This document shows positions 27,201-39,228 of a stretch of DNA of 64,000 nt, in pieces. The notes below the pieces were generated by a model that did no database searches, was not told the DNA's origin, and saw nothing but the letters and a program-made list of their open reading frames with translations. Source of the stretch: JANJWP01 sp964482035 (GTDB taxonomy: Bacteria; Patescibacteriota; Gracilibacteria; BD1-5; UBA2023); the NCBI GenBank assembly GCA_964482035.1, contig CAYZVC010000003.1, positions 62,001 to 126,000 of the forward strand, given 5' to 3'. Numbering within the stretch: position 1 is the first letter of the stretch; each line of letters starts with the position of its first letter. A program made the translations under genes and the position numbers.

Positions 27201-30200
27201 GGAAGGCAAATTCACCCGCAAGGAAGCCGTCGTCGTCGACGACAAGGACAACCTCACCCAAATTCGCGGAAAGGTCGTCCAACTCGAAACCTACGACATG
27301 GACGGCGACGGAAAGACCGACCTCGTCATTTCCGACGAATCGGGCGAATTGAACGTCCTCTACGGAAAAGTTCTGAACGGCGAAACCGTCTTCACGAAAA
27401 AGATCCTCGATTCCGATCTCGCCCTCCGCCTCAGTTCCGCGGAACGTAGCGACGGCGGCGCGGCCTATTTCGACGGCATCCCGCAGTTGAAAAATCCCAC
27501 CGTTCCCGACCAGGCGCGCTACCTTGCCGAATCCCAGAGCCTCGCGGCCGCCGGCGAAGGCGAAACCATCCCGCCGGAAGTCATGAAGGCCTCGGTCGAC
27601 GCCAAACTCTACTATGTCCACGCCTACCAGGTCGCGGTCGAATATACCGGCGGAACCCTGAATTCGCAGCTCGAAGGCCGCCTTTCCGGCACTATCGGAA
27701 ACGATCCGGAAAACCCGAGCTCGCCCAATACCGCGCTCCAGAAGCAGGTCATGGACGCTATGAGCGGCGCTCAGGCGGCTTCCGCGAGCGGTTCGTTCAA
27801 GAATTCCGGAACGTACAAAGAAACCCGCTACAAAACCTTCCTCAAGTCCGAATTCGCCGAAGACCGCGACCTGCGCGTCGTGAAGATGATGAAGGACGTG
27901 AATTCCGATCCGCTGGGGAGCGAAGACCCGGTGGAAATCACCATAACCCTCGGAAACTCGGGTTCGACCACGATGAAGAACGTGGCCTACCTCGATTCTT
28001 TCGACAAATCCATCTTCTCCGAAACCGACACCCCGTTCTATACGGTGAACGCTCCGTCGTATTCGCATACGGGCACTCTCGACATGCTTCCCGATTCGAG
28101 CTACGACTACCTCTTCGACGGATTCGACCTCCGTCCGGGAGAATCGGCGACTATCAGGTATTCGCTCAAGACCAACACCGTCCAGTTCGGCAAGTTCGTC
28201 GTTGGGCAGCTCGAAACCGACGACACCTACGGCGACGTCGCGATGCGCGCCAACAATATCTGTTGAGAAGCGATGACGCTCTGGAAGAGCACCACTCCGC
28301 ATCCGCGAAGCTTTTTGAAGACCACGCGCACGTTCACGAAGAGCGAAGGCGACGCGGGAGGACTCGCCGGAAAGTTCATCGACATGAACGCCAACGGACA
28401 GCCCGACTATATCGACGTGCTTTCGGCAACCGTTCCGACGTCCGACCTTGCCGACATGAAGAAGTACTACTACGACCTGAACGGCGGCGGAACGTCGTAC
28501 GACGCCTCAAAATTCGGCATCCTCCTTTTCCGCGAGCTCACCGACCAAGTAAACGGGACCGTCAACTCGGGCAACGTCGAAATCGCCCGTCTCGTCGCGA
28601 ACGCGCAGAACGACAACCTCATGCGCTCCGCGGAGCCGGGAACCGGCGACGTCACCGTACCGGTGTCGGCATCGGCCGTGAATTCGACCTATTCCGAATC
28701 CGCTAAGACCCTTACGGCGGGCGCCCAGGCAAGCACCGCTTCGGCTTCCCTTCCGGAATGCGGAACAGTAGGATACAAGACCGTCACCGCACCGGAAGCT
28801 ATCGGTTGGAAGCAGACCGCGGACGTTCCGAACGGACAACTCGAAATCTTCTTCTCCGCCGGTACCCATTCCAAGGACGGCGGAAAGACCGCCGAACCGT
28901 GCCGCATGGCGTTCTCGTCTTCTTCGAACCCGAAATGGGGATCGAGCAAAGTCATCGGCGAAGGCTGGAAGATTCTTACCAAGTACACCTACAACGCCTA
29001 CGTTCTCGCCGCGAAGACCGCCGACTTCAAGAATTCGTCGAGCAACGTTCCGGACGACTACGACAAGAAGGGCAGCGACCTCTACGCCTACGACCAGACC
29101 GCGGGCGGGGCCGTCTCCATCGATGGGCTCACCAGCGGAAACGTCGAAGCCATCGAAGCGTCCATCGACGAAATCGTCCAAGGCCTCGGCTGCGGATTCG
29201 GCGGCGGAGCGTGTATCTCGATGCCGTTCAACTGGGCGCCCCTCGCTCCGGGTTCGGCACCGTCCATCATGGGCTTCCCCGCCGGTTCGCTCGCTCCGAG
29301 CACCGGTTTCCCAATCTTCTCGGCGCTCACGGGCACTCCGGCAGGACCGCTCTGCATCCCGTCCGTTTGGCCGGCTTCGCCCCTCGACCTCGCGAAATAC
29401 TGCGGCGGCATCGGCGCCGGCGGTTACCTCGGCGACAAGGGCGCGACGAACTTCTTCCGCTTCTACATCACTCCCACCCTCACCGGAGCGGTAGGTATCG
29501 CGGCATGTTTCGGCGTGGTTCCGGCAGCGATGGGACGCGTTCCTCCGCAGGGGGTTTCCCCGGTCGTTCCGGGCGGAAACTGCATCGTAGCGGCAAAGCC
29601 GCTTCTCGGATGTAAGGACGACGGTTCCGACGGCGACGTTTCGAGCCAGGGAATGGCCAATTCCGACGGGTTCTTCAACGCGAATTCCTGTACTCCGAAA
29701 ACGGAAAAACGTCCGCTCACCACTTCCGAACGCTCGTACGTCCGTTCCTACGTCCGCGGCAGCACCAACGACAAGTCGATCATGAGCGGACTCACCGCCG
29801 CCCTCCCGTTCATCAGCGCGGGACCGAGCGGACGCGGAAGCTCTCCGGTAGTCGGCATCGGCATGGCGTCGGGACAGGATCCCAATTTCGAAGTCGGCAT
29901 CAACCCCACCGCCCTCAAGAATTTCGACGTGGGCAACATCCTCAAGATCAAGCTCGACCGCGTCAGCGCGTTCCCGGAATTCATCATGGACTGGGTCAAC
30001 CGCCAGACCGAAGAAGTCGTCAACAAGCTCACGAGCCTGCCGACCCTCTACATCATCCTCCCGGACTTCTCGAAGATCTTCGAATCCGGCTGGAACGGTT
30101 TCGCGGGCAAGCTCAAGGCGAAGTTCGACAAGGGATCCGCCGGATACCAGGACAAGGATTTCTCGGCAGGCAATTCGAAATACGCGAAGGGCGCGACCGA

Positions 30201-33200
30201 TAAGGCTAATTCGCTCCTCGCGGACAATAAGGACAACATCAATACCGTCGGAAAGAACATCTCCGGCATGCGCTCGGCCTACGAATTCCTTTCGAGCCTC
30301 CCGATCATCGTCTTCGAAACCGAAGTCGTACAGGTCGACATCCCGATGATTTCGGACGAAGACGTCGACAAGGCGATCCTCGATTTCAACAAGACCAAGA
30401 ACCAGTGGACCAAAGAAATCTCCGATAAGAAACAGGCCTGGTCGAAGGTCGCGTCGAAGGACGGCGTGAACGAAAAGGTCTTCGTCGAAGCCGACGCCAC
30501 CGTCGCCTCCATCGACGCCTGGGCGCGCTTCCTCGAAGACGCAAAGCGTTTCCCGGACAAACTCTACCGCTACCTCACCTGGAAACAGCGCTACGCGGAA
30601 CAGATCCTCTGTAACGTCGAATCCATCGAACAGATGACCGGCGGCTACATCGCCGAAAACGGAAAACGCTTCCGCGCTTGGGTCGAACTCTACGTGATGC
30701 TCAAGGCCATCCTCAAGTCCTGGCAGCTCATGGTAGACCTTTTCTACCAGCACACCAGCGACTGCGGAGTCTGCCGCAACGAGCGCTACGACCTGAAGCA
30801 CTTCATCTTCAAGATCATTTCGGCGGTCATTCCGAAGATACCGATCATCCAGTTCCCGAAATGGCCGGACATCATTTTGGACCTCCATAACATCCGTCTC
30901 GGGCTCCGCATCCTCATGCCGGAATTCGATTTCCACATCTCGCCGTTCGTGCTGCCGCACCTCCCGAGGTTGTCGCTTCCCAACGTTCCGGGTCTCGGAA
31001 TCGGGCTTCCGAGCCTCCCGGCACCGCCGACCTTCCCCAAGCTTCCGGACATGCCGGATTTGCCGAGCCTCCCGAACATCAAGCTCCCGGATCTTCCGCC
31101 TCCGCCGAAAATCCCGAAGCTGTTCGCCGCGATCCAGGGAATCCTCCAGATCCTCAAGCTCGTTTCGAAGATCCTCTGCATCCTCCGTAAGAACCCGTTC
31201 GTTCCCGAATGGCGTGCCGGCGACCAAATCGCCCAGATTACGGAACGCCAGGGCAAGATGCCGCTCGACTTCTTCAATATCGAATTCCCCAACTTCTCGC
31301 TCGCGTTCATCGACGCCATCCGCGTAACGACCTTCGTGAACGTCGAGTTCCAGGTGGATTTCATCCTCGAAATGGCGAAGTCGACCTTCCAACCGATCAA
31401 CGAATTCTCCACCGACCTCCGTTCGTCGGTACAGGGCGCCGGAAAAACTATCGGACTGCCGAGCAAGATCGACCTCAAGGACACCGTCCCGCAAGGCGAT
31501 ACCCGCATCGACGTAAAGGGTCCACAGGGAATGGCCGTACCGGACATAGGCAAGATGACGACCGCCGAACGTAAGGCGCTCATGACCAACTTCGCCTGGA
31601 CCATCGCGCTCTCGTTCAAGGAATTCGTCGCCTACCTCGATCGCGAGAAGGGCAACGAAGTCACGCTCGCCGAATTCAAATCGCTCATCGCTTCCGAAGC
31701 CGGAAAACTCGCCGGATCGGACGAAAAGCTCGTCGCGCAGATCGCCGACGTGCTCGCCCGCGCTTCGAGCTACGACGCTTCCGGAGAACAGAAACTCATC
31801 GATTCGCTCCTCGCCGACAACGCCGAGAAGTTCGGAATCGTGAAGGACTCCATCCGCGCCGAAATCGAAGAAACCAAGGCGATGAAGTCGAAAATCGAAG
31901 AATACGACCGCGCGAAGAAGAACGGAAAAACCGCCGACCTCCTCTCCGCCCTCGGAAAATCTTCGAACGGCATCACACTCGCCGCCGCGGTGGCGCCGGT
32001 AGGCGTCGACTTCGCCGAACGCGGAAAGGCGCTCGAGAAGTTCGAAGACAAGGCCGCCGACAAGATGGCCGACCTCTACTTCGGCAAACGCGACCCCGAG
32101 ACTGCCGACCTCAAGGAAATGGGCGACAATATCGTGAACCGCGTGGAGTCGATGACGTCCGAGGCCCTCAAAAAGGAAAAGACCCTCGCTTCCACTACGC
32201 CGAACCCGTTCCCGCTCCTCGGCGGAATCGACACCGACGCGAACGCCGGAACGCTCGAAAACGGACAGGCGTTCCGCTTCGACGCCGATGAAGAGAAGGC
32301 CAACCTCGCTGCCGACGCTTCCGCCGAAGCGTCGCAGGCGATGAACCTCCAGTTCGTCTACCAGGGCATCTACGTGAAGGACGAAGGCAGGCAATCCCGC
32401 CTCTTCGACTACACCGAAGAACTCCGAGGCAATGAAGAAGCCATCCTCATCGACACCAACAAGGCCGGAACCGGAAACGAAGACGTCGTCTACGCGATGG
32501 GTTCGAGCCTCTACATCAAGCACAACCTCAAGACCAAACCGGCCGTCCATTCGACCGACTCGGTCAAGACGTACGACCTCTCGGACCTCATGGCGAATTC
32601 CAAAGATCCGAGCGCTCCGAACTACTTCAAGGAAGGGTTCGTATCGTCCAACCAGATCAACTTCAGCTTCTCTCCCGCAAAGGCGACCGACCGTAAGTTC
32701 CGTCTCGAATTCTACGACTACGTCGACCGGTTCGACCGCATCGTCCGCGGCGAAGACGGGCCTACGACCCCGAAACGGGCGGTAGACCTCCTGACCGACA
32801 TGCGCGACGACACCGTCGTCGACGCTTCCGGCACCGGCGTCATCGTCCGCAAGAACGCCGTCTGGTTCGATTCGGCATCCGGAGAGGGCGAAGTCACGTA
32901 TCCGGCATACCGCGTCCTCACCGAAGGCGACACCATCGGAGTCGCCTCGAACCGCACCGTCTACACCGACGGCGGCGGAGCGAAAATCCGGTACGCGGTC
33001 ACCGGCCAGGAACTTTCCGCAGGTTCGGTAAGCGAACTTCCGAAGAACGGCAATATCGAATTCCTCGCGACCGGCCAATTCAAGGTCGAGAGCGGAAACG
33101 TCTACCTCTTCGAAGCGAGCGCGACGACTTCGACCATGGAACTCTCGAAACTCCGAGGCCTCCCGTCCCTTGCGGAAACCCGGGTAACCCTCGCGAAACC

Positions 33201-34443
33201 GGCGTCGAAAATCACGATGGCGTACCACGACGGTTCGACCTTCGACCTCCGTGGTCCGGCGGATTACTCCACCTACGACCTCGGAGCCGTGTCGCCGACC
33301 TACTCGGTATCGCTCTCGCAATCCAACGACTGGTACTACTCGAAACTCTACGCCTTCACTGGTAACGAAGTGGGCGCACAGGCGAACCTGACGCTCCTTT
33401 CGCCCCAGATTCAGGCCGACAAGGAAGGTCCGCTCGTGGAATTCCCCACCAACTACCGCATTCCGGTGTACGTAAAGGAGACCGTCAACCTCAAGAAATA
33501 CGTCAGCGACGTCTCAGGCGTTTCGGATTTCTCCGTCGACGTCGACCCGAGCGTCGACCGCGACGGCGACAAGATCACCGACAACGACCGCGACAGCGAT
33601 TCCGCTTCCACCGGATCCGGCATCGTGAAGGGCGCCGATTGGAGCGAATTGAACGTCTGACCGTTCAACGCGCCGGCTACGTTCAAGGTCCGCCTCACGG
33701 CCGCCGATACCAACGGCAACAAGACCTTCCGCGACGTCACCGTCACGGCGTTCGTACCGACCCCGTCGATTTCCGCCGCGTCCACCGCTCAGGCGAACGG
33801 TTCCATCGACGTCCGCGTGGCGAACGAGCCGATCGACCTCTTCCGCTTCCGCGCCGGCAAACTCTCGAGACTCTCGGGTTCGGGAGAAACCCGTACCGAC
33901 GCTTCCGGAAATTTCGTCCGCGCGTTCTCGGGCAGCGAAGGCGTCGCGCTTACCCAATCGGGCAGGACGATCGCTTCCGTCAACGAAAAGACCGGTAAGA
34001 TCGACGTGAAGGATCCGAACTACTCGCTCTCGGTATCCGCCTCGAACTCGAAAGAACCGATGACCGTGAAGCTCTCCGACAAATCCGGAAATCCGGTCTA
34101 CTGGGAATCGTTCGCGCTCCCGACGACCACCAAGATCGAAAAGGCCGACCAATTCGCCAATATCGCCGAAAACGGCGTGTTCGCAAAGATGGGCGACGGA
34201 ACCGACTTCGTGCGCAACGCGTCGGATGCGGCATCGCTTCCGGGCGGCGCGTTCCTCGTGAACGAAACCCGCAAGCCGTTCGCCGGCATCGGCCGCGACG
34301 GCAACGTCTACCTCCTCGAATCCGGCTATTCGCTCTCGTACAAGAACGAAGGGGATTACCCGGTCGTCGTGGTCAAGAATTCCTTCGGGGTCGTCGTATC
34401 GGAAATCCTCTTCCGTAACGACGCCGAATACGTAATCAAATAG
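21277..34443 (+). CDS. Giant secreted multidomain protein (4388 residues)
   Basis: One frame of 13,167 bp, with three TGA codons read as Gly (residues 885, 2330, 4128); end TAG. A signal peptide (about 1-40) precedes a caspase/gingipain-like alpha/beta region (about 45-230: LVAVLVNEGSFSRDVKSKLE, RLVGTVLVGDLPMPVVHRGE). A TSP3-like calcium loop follows at about 934 (DKNGNGIPDYQEDSNANGI), then many Ig-like beta domains (about 960-1850) and three FG-GAP-like calcium repeats at 1902-2030 (DFNGDSYEDLVV, DFAGDGYSDIAA, DMDGDGKTDLVI). Residues 2900-3800 are mainly helical, with a proline/leucine-rich repeat at about 3226-3285. Another acidic calcium-type loop is at about 4094. No LPXTG or C-terminal helix is visible, so how it is anchored is unknown. 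Most likely a surface adhesin or host-contact protein. Confidence 0.9.
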
Positions 34444-34444
34444 C

Positions 34445-35014
34445 ATGTTCCTTCTCGTCGACACCATCAGCCAACCGGCGGCCTTCGTCTTCTTCGACGC
34501 GGGCCGCAAGGTCGCGCTCACCGAACGCGAAGACATGGCGGGAAAAGAATTCGAACGCTTCCTCGCCCGCATGACCGAAAGCTCGGCGAAGCTCGGCATC
34601 GAACCGAAAGACCTCGAGGGGATCGTCTGCGTACGCGGACCCGCGGGGTTCACGGGCATCCGCGTCGTAACGCTGACCCTCGGTACCCTCGCTTTCGCGG
34701 CTGACGTCCCTCTTTTCGAAATCGACTACGCCGAACTCCAGGAAGCCGCCGGATGGAAGGGCGGGGTCGTCCTCCGGGCGAACCGCGATGAAGTCGCGTT
34801 CTCCCCCGCTCCGGGCGCCGGCTTCGCGGTCGTGAAGAAAACCGACGTCCCGGACGGCGAATACCGCGGGGTCGCGCTCGATACCGATTTTGAGGACCGC
34901 GACGTTTCAGTAAAATCCGAAACGGATTACGCAGCGGCCGTGAAGTCGTTCGATTTGTCCCAACCGAAAAAGCGCGTCGAACCCTTCTACGTCAAGAAAC
35001 CCCATATCACGTAA
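34445..35014 (+). CDS. tsaB: TsaB-like tRNA threonylcarbamoyladenosine protein
   Basis: 189 residues, somewhat shorter than typical TsaB. ASKHA-fold protein that partners TsaD and TsaE in making t6A37 of ANN-decoding tRNAs. Signatures: MFLLVDTISQPAAFVFFDAG (N-terminal beta strands), FERFLARMTESSAKLG and the conserved GIVCVRGPAGFTGIRVVTLT. It starts one base after the TAG of the giant gene, so it may be translated from the same message. It ends in TAA. Confidence 0.82.
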   Translation: MFLLVDTISQPAAFVFFDAGRKVALTEREDMAGKEFERFLARMTESSAKLGIEPKDLEGIVCVRGPAGFTGIRVVTLTLGTLAFAADVPLFEIDYAELQEAAGWKGGVVLRANRDEVAFSPAPGAGFAVVKKTDVPDGEYRGVALDTDFEDRDVSVKSETDYAAAVKSFDLSQPKKRVEPFYVKKPHIT

Positions 35015-35024
35015 TACGGATTCC

Positions 35025-35594
35025 ATGTCGGCACCCACGAATTTCCCGCAACTCGACAACCTCCGTCCGGGAGAAGAAGTACAGATGGTCATGAAGCGCC
35101 ACTGGATCGTTTTGGTACGCACGTTCGTATACCTCACGCTCCTCGTGAAGATTCCGCTCATACTGTTCATTTTCCGCGACGAAATTTCCAACGTCGTTCC
35201 GCTCGGATACCTCACGGTATTCGCGGTCGTTTTCCTAATGGTTTTCGGCTTGTTCATCTTCGTCGACTGGCTCTCCAACGAACTCGACTTCTTCGTATTC
35301 ACCAACGAGCGCATCATCGGCGTCGAACAGATTTCTTTTCTCAACCGCGCGATTTCGGAATGTTCGATGGACCGCGTACAGGAAGTGAACGCGTTCTCCA
35401 AAGGATTGCTCGCCAACATCTTCAACTACGGGACCGTCGACATCCGCACGGCCTCGGAAGATTCGCGCTTCGAAATGCACGTCATCCCGTTTCCGGTAGA
35501 ACGCGCCCGCGAAATCCTGAACATCGTACAGGAATTCAAAAACACCCACCAGGGCATGGCGGCGCCGGCCGCGGCTCCGAGCGGGCACGTATAG
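35025..35594 (+). CDS. bPH2-domain (YdbS-like) membrane protein
   Basis: 189 residues. N-terminal LRPGEEVQMVMKRHWIVLVR, two transmembrane helices (about 25-85), then the bacterial PH domain bPH2: LDFFVFTNERIIGVEQISFL, SMDRVQEVNAFSKGLLANIF, YGTVDIRTASEDS and ARE-ILNIVQ. Alanine/proline-rich tail. This family is common in Gram-positive and CPR membranes and its role is unknown. It ends in TAG. Confidence 0.85.
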   Translation: MSAPTNFPQLDNLRPGEEVQMVMKRHWIVLVRTFVYLTLLVKIPLILFIFRDEISNVVPLGYLTVFAVVFLMVFGLFIFVDWLSNELDFFVFTNERIIGVEQISFLNRAISECSMDRVQEVNAFSKGLLANIFNYGTVDIRTASEDSRFEMHVIPFPVERAREILNIVQEFKNTHQGMAAPAAAPSGHV

Positions 35595-35708
35595 GAACGC
35601 AAGGCACTTCGGTTTGCGTTTCCGGTCGGAACCGCTAGAATCTGCGGATTTCTCCGAAGGGCGCACCCGACGGCAGAATCCGCTTTTCTTTTCTTTCACT
35701 CTCCAAAA

Positions 35709-36614
35709 ATGTACGATCTCGTCATCATCGGCGCCGGCTCCGCAGGACTTCCTGCGGCCATGTACGCCTCGCGCTACGCGCTCCGCAACCTCGTCATCGG
35801 CGAAATGCCGGGAGGTGCCCTCGCTACTTCGCACCGCGTCGAAAACTGGCCGGGCACCCAGGCCGAAGGCGGAAAATCCATCATGGACCGCTTCGCCGAA
35901 CACGCGACGGCGTCCGGTTCCGAAATCCTCACCGATCGCGTCGTTTCCGTAGAAGGCGCCAAGGGCGCGTTCACCGTGACCACTACGTCGGGCAAGACCG
36001 TGGAAACCAAGTACGTTCTTCTCGCGACCGGCAACAAGTACCGCCATCTCGGCGCTCCGGGCGAAGCCGAACTCCTCGGGTCGGGCGTTTCGTACTGCGC
36101 GACCTGCGACGGCAATTTTTTCAAGGGCCGCGAAGTGGTCGTAGTGGGCGGCGGCGACAGCGCGGCCGTAGAGTCGCTCTACCTCGCCGAAATCTGTTCG
36201 AAGGTCACCATCCTCGTCCGCAAAGACGCGTTCAAGGCCGAAGACGTCTGGGTGAAGAAGATCGCCGAACACGCCAACATGGAAGTCCGCTTCAACAGCG
36301 AAGTCGCCGAAGTGCGGGGGGATTTCATGGGAGTGAAGGACGTCCTTCTCAAAGACGGTACCGTCATTCCCTGCGAAGGGTTCTTCGTCGCCATCGGATC
36401 CGACCCGGACGCTTCGCTCATCACCCCGCTCGGCGTCGCCACCGACGAGGAAGGCTGCGTCATCGTCGACAAGACCCAGGCCACCAACGTTCCGGGCATC
36501 TACGCCGCCGGAGACGTCACCACCAACTCCAACAAGTTCAAACAGACCATCATGAGCGCCGCCGAAGGCTGTCTCGCCGCGCACTCGATCCACGAGGAAA
36601 TCATGCGGTCGTAA
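35709..36614 (+). CDS. trxB: Thioredoxin reductase
   Basis: 301 residues. FAD-binding GXGXXG in MYDLVIIGAGSAGLPAAMYA, redox-active C130-A-T-C133 in VSYCATCDGNFFKG, NADPH-binding VVVVGGGDSAAVESLYLAE, and the C-terminal FAD motif GIYAAGDVTTNSNKFKQTIM. It reduces thioredoxin-like proteins with NADPH; a thioredoxin-fold protein is encoded at 38653-39228. No TGA codons. It ends in TAA and is followed by a terminator. Confidence 0.95.
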   Translation: MYDLVIIGAGSAGLPAAMYASRYALRNLVIGEMPGGALATSHRVENWPGTQAEGGKSIMDRFAEHATASGSEILTDRVVSVEGAKGAFTVTTTSGKTVETKYVLLATGNKYRHLGAPGEAELLGSGVSYCATCDGNFFKGREVVVVGGGDSAAVESLYLAEICSKVTILVRKDAFKAEDVWVKKIAEHANMEVRFNSEVAEVRGDFMGVKDVLLKDGTVIPCEGFFVAIGSDPDASLITPLGVATDEEGCVIVDKTQATNVPGIYAAGDVTTNSNKFKQTIMSAAEGCLAAHSIHEEIMRS

Positions 36615-36636
36615 TACGAACATTGATTTCACGTTA

Positions 36637-36665
36637 AGTCCCCCGTACAATGCGGGGGACTTTTC
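36637..36665 (+). terminator. Terminator after trxB
   Basis: AGTCCCCCG/CGGGGGACT stem, T4 run. It ends just before the next start codon at 36670. Confidence 0.8.
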
Positions 36666-36669
36666 TCAT

Positions 36670-38355
36670 ATGCCCCTTATGGAACGTTTCCGGCTTAAAA
36701 AGCGTCTTTCCGCATTCACCCTCGTCGAACTCATCGTCGTGATTACAATCCTCGCCATTCTCGCGACCATCGGGTTTTTAGCGCTTTCGGGGTATTCGCA
36801 AGACGCCAAGGATTCCGCCATCAAGGCGAACGTGCGGTCGCTCCAAACCGCCATATCTTCCGAATCGGCCATTTCGGGCAATTCGCCGCGGTATTTCGTC
36901 GTGCACGATACGGGGGCGGCCCTCTCCGGCGCTTTCGCGTACGTCGACGGAAGCCAGACGGTCCTGACCGGCGGCAATTGGAACCAGGCGGGAACCAACT
37001 ATTCGGCCGGCAATCCCGACTACGCGAAGCTCAAACTGAACGCCGAAAAATTCAAGGTCGGCTACCGGAGCATCGAAAACGCTTCGGCCGCGTTCGACTC
37101 GAAATATCTCGTAGTGGGGGCTTTCGACGCGACTATCGGAAACGGGAACAAAACGCGCGCGGTATCGTATTTCCAGGTCGCCGGAATCGCTCCCACTACC
37201 GGAGTGGCCGTCGTTACGGGAAATTTCCCCGCGACCCAATCGGGAGGATCCGTCACCGGCCTCATCAGGGATTCCAAAACTTCCAGCCTCACCGGCGCGC
37301 TCGTCGACGGGGCGAACTCTTCCTTGCCGGCAGCGCCGGCCGGATGTTCCGCTACGTCGAAAACCGTAAACGGAAGGTCGTATTCGGTTCCGGCGATGGC
37401 GAACGGCTCTACGGTCCCGGTGGCGTTCAACTCCCCGGTAACGGGCGGAAACGTGGCGTATTCGCAGGATTTTTCCTGCTCGAACGGAACGGTCGCGACC
37501 AGCGGCACGGAAACCGGCGGTTCGACCGTCTGCCTTTCCGGCTATTCGCTCATCAGCGCGGCGTGCGTGCCGGCGACCTGCCAAACGATTAAGAACGCCT
37601 ATCCGTCGAGCGCGGACGGAACCTATTCCATCGATCCGGACGGCGCGGGAGCCGGCGCGGCTTTCAGCGCCCTCTGCGACATGACGACCGACGGCGGCGG
37701 TTGGACGCTCGTAAGTTATGCGGGAACCATCAGCGGCACCCCGAAGGCGACGGTGGGCGCGACCAACGGAACGTACGCCAAGCCGCTGTTCTTCGATTAC
37801 GGAACCTACGACGCCGGCGCGAAAACCACGAAAACCAGCTTCTCGAAAGTCCGCCAGTTCCGCCCGCTGTTTACGGAAACCACCGAATACCTCGCACGGC
37901 GTACCGGAAATCCGAACAACATGGTGGTCTTCCCCATGCCGGCCTCGACGTATTCGACCTGGTTCTGAAGGACCGTCGCGGAAGGCGATTTCACGATTCC
38001 GAACACCGCGTTCCTCCCGTATTTGAAAATGACCAATACCGGCAACTCGGGATGGAAGACCGTGACGAACAACGTGTATTGGAGCTACGACGGCAGCTAC
38101 GGGACCCCCGGTATCAATTGGAACGCTTCGGGCGGACCGTGAGTCGCGTTCTGATCAGCGGGAGCGAGCGACAATTCGGACAATACCGGCAACTACGCCA
38201 CGTCCCTCAACCACCGGTCGATCCTCTACTGGGAATCGTATTCGGACGTCGGATACGAAGCTGACCAATGGTTCCACGCGCAGCCACTGAGCCTGGTCGC
38301 TTCGACCGGACCGGACAACAATTTCCAAGACTTCGAATTCTACGTCCGATTCTAA
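36670..38355 (+). CDS. Pseudopilin fused to a fibrinogen-like lectin domain
   Basis: 561 residues, three TGA as Gly. A type IV prepilin N-terminus (KKRLSAFTLVELIVVITILA, about 10-40; residue before F is Ala, not Gly) leads into a pilin body. A cysteine-bearing linker (CSATSK...CSNGT...CLSGYSLISAACVPATCQ) follows, then from about residue 300 a fibrinogen C-domain-like region: FSALCDMTTDGGGWTLVSYA, SGWKTVTNNVYWSYDG and W-rich end DQWFHAQ...DFEFYVRF. Such domains bind sugars or acetylated compounds in other organisms. The N-terminal 110 residues are paralogous to the 44376 protein. It ends in TAA inside a terminator region. Confidence 0.8.
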
Positions 38356-38360
38356 AGAAA

Positions 38361-38389
38361 AATCCCCCGCTTCGAAGCGGGGGATTTTT
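38361..38389. terminator. Bidirectional terminator
   Basis: AATCCCCCGCTT-CG-AAGCGGGGGATT: 12-bp perfect stem between convergent genes, followed by T5. Confidence 0.9.
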
Positions 38390-38401
38390 CTTTAGGGGGG
38401 A

Positions 38402-38641
38402 TTATTTCTTTTTCTTGGTTCCGGAGCCCATCGCGAGGTCGAACACGCGGTCGAGGAGCTTGAACGGCAAGGTTTCCCAATGGGAAAGGGTGTCGCGGAC
38501 ATGGTCGGCGTACGCGAGGATGCGCTGCGCGTATCCGAGGATCTTGAGGACGCGCCAGAGAACGACGGTGAGAAGGGTTCCCACGACGGTCGTGAAAAGG
38601 ATTCCGAGGTAGACCAGAAGGTCGACGTTGCTGAACGGCAT
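38402..38641 (-). CDS. Small single-helix membrane protein
   Basis: 79 residues. One transmembrane helix (VDLLVYLGILFTTVVGTLLT) followed by an amphipathic stretch (LKILGYAQRILAYADHVRDT) and a C-terminal KKKK. No family recognised. It is the last gene of the ruvA-csaB minus-strand unit, 11 bp after the thioredoxin-fold gene. It ends in TAA. Confidence 0.7.
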   Translation of the reverse strand: MPFSNVDLLVYLGILFTTVVGTLLTVVLWRVLKILGYAQRILAYADHVRDTLSHWETLPFKLLDRVFDLAMGSGTKKKK

Positions 38642-38652
38642 GGTACGGAAGG

Positions 38653-39228
38653 TTAGGAAACGGGTTTGGATTCGGGTGCGGCGGCGGGCGCCGGAGCGAG
38701 GGTCGGTTCCGGCGCCGGAGCGGATACCGGGGCAGCTGGCGCTACGGCCTGGGCGAGGACGTCGACCATTCCTTCCGGAACGGCGGCCGCTTCGGTTTTA
38801 GGTCGGGAGAGGTCGACGCACTTGATGAATTCGAGTGCGGCGTTCCCTTCGAGACGCCGTTCCTGTTCCCCTTTGCGGAAAACGAACACTGCCGGGAATT
38901 CGGAGATTCCGAGAACTCCCACGAGATCCGGAACTTCTTCCGCAAGAATGACCTTGAGGCTCGCGGAGTAGATCCATACGTCTTTGAAAATGACCGGCAT
39001 GCGGGCGAGGACGGTCTTCGACGGGGCGTCTTCCTTTCCGACGACGATCACCATGAGAAGGGGCGCGGATTTCGCGTCGTCGAATTCGGCGCCGTTCTTG
39101 ATGGAAACGGGCGTCTTTTTCAATCCTTCGTAGGTGTGCGAAGAGGCTTTTTCGAGCGCGACGAGGCCTTTGTCCACGGCCTTGTTGCCGAGATCGAGGG
39201 CCTTGCTCTTAAGCGCGTTCCAATCCAT
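38653..39228 (-). CDS. Thioredoxin-fold protein without CxxC
   Basis: 191 residues. The centre reads like thioredoxin (APLLMVIVVGKEDAPSKTVL, VWIYSASLKVILAEEVPDLV, GVLGISEFPAVFVFRKGEQE, with the cis-Pro in EFPAVFVF) but the catalytic CxxC is absent, so it is probably a non-redox or binding member. Alanine/proline-rich C-terminal tail (about 150-191). Its start overlaps csaB by 20 bp, indicating translational coupling. It ends in TAA. Confidence 0.7.
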   Translation of the reverse strand: MDWNALKSKALDLGNKAVDKGLVALEKASSHTYEGLKKTPVSIKNGAEFDDAKSAPLLMVIVVGKEDAPSKTVLARMPVIFKDVWIYSASLKVILAEEVPDLVGVLGISEFPAVFVFRKGEQERRLEGNAALEFIKCVDLSRPKTEAAAVPEGMVDVLAQAVAPAAPVSAPAPEPTLAPAPAAAPESKPVS

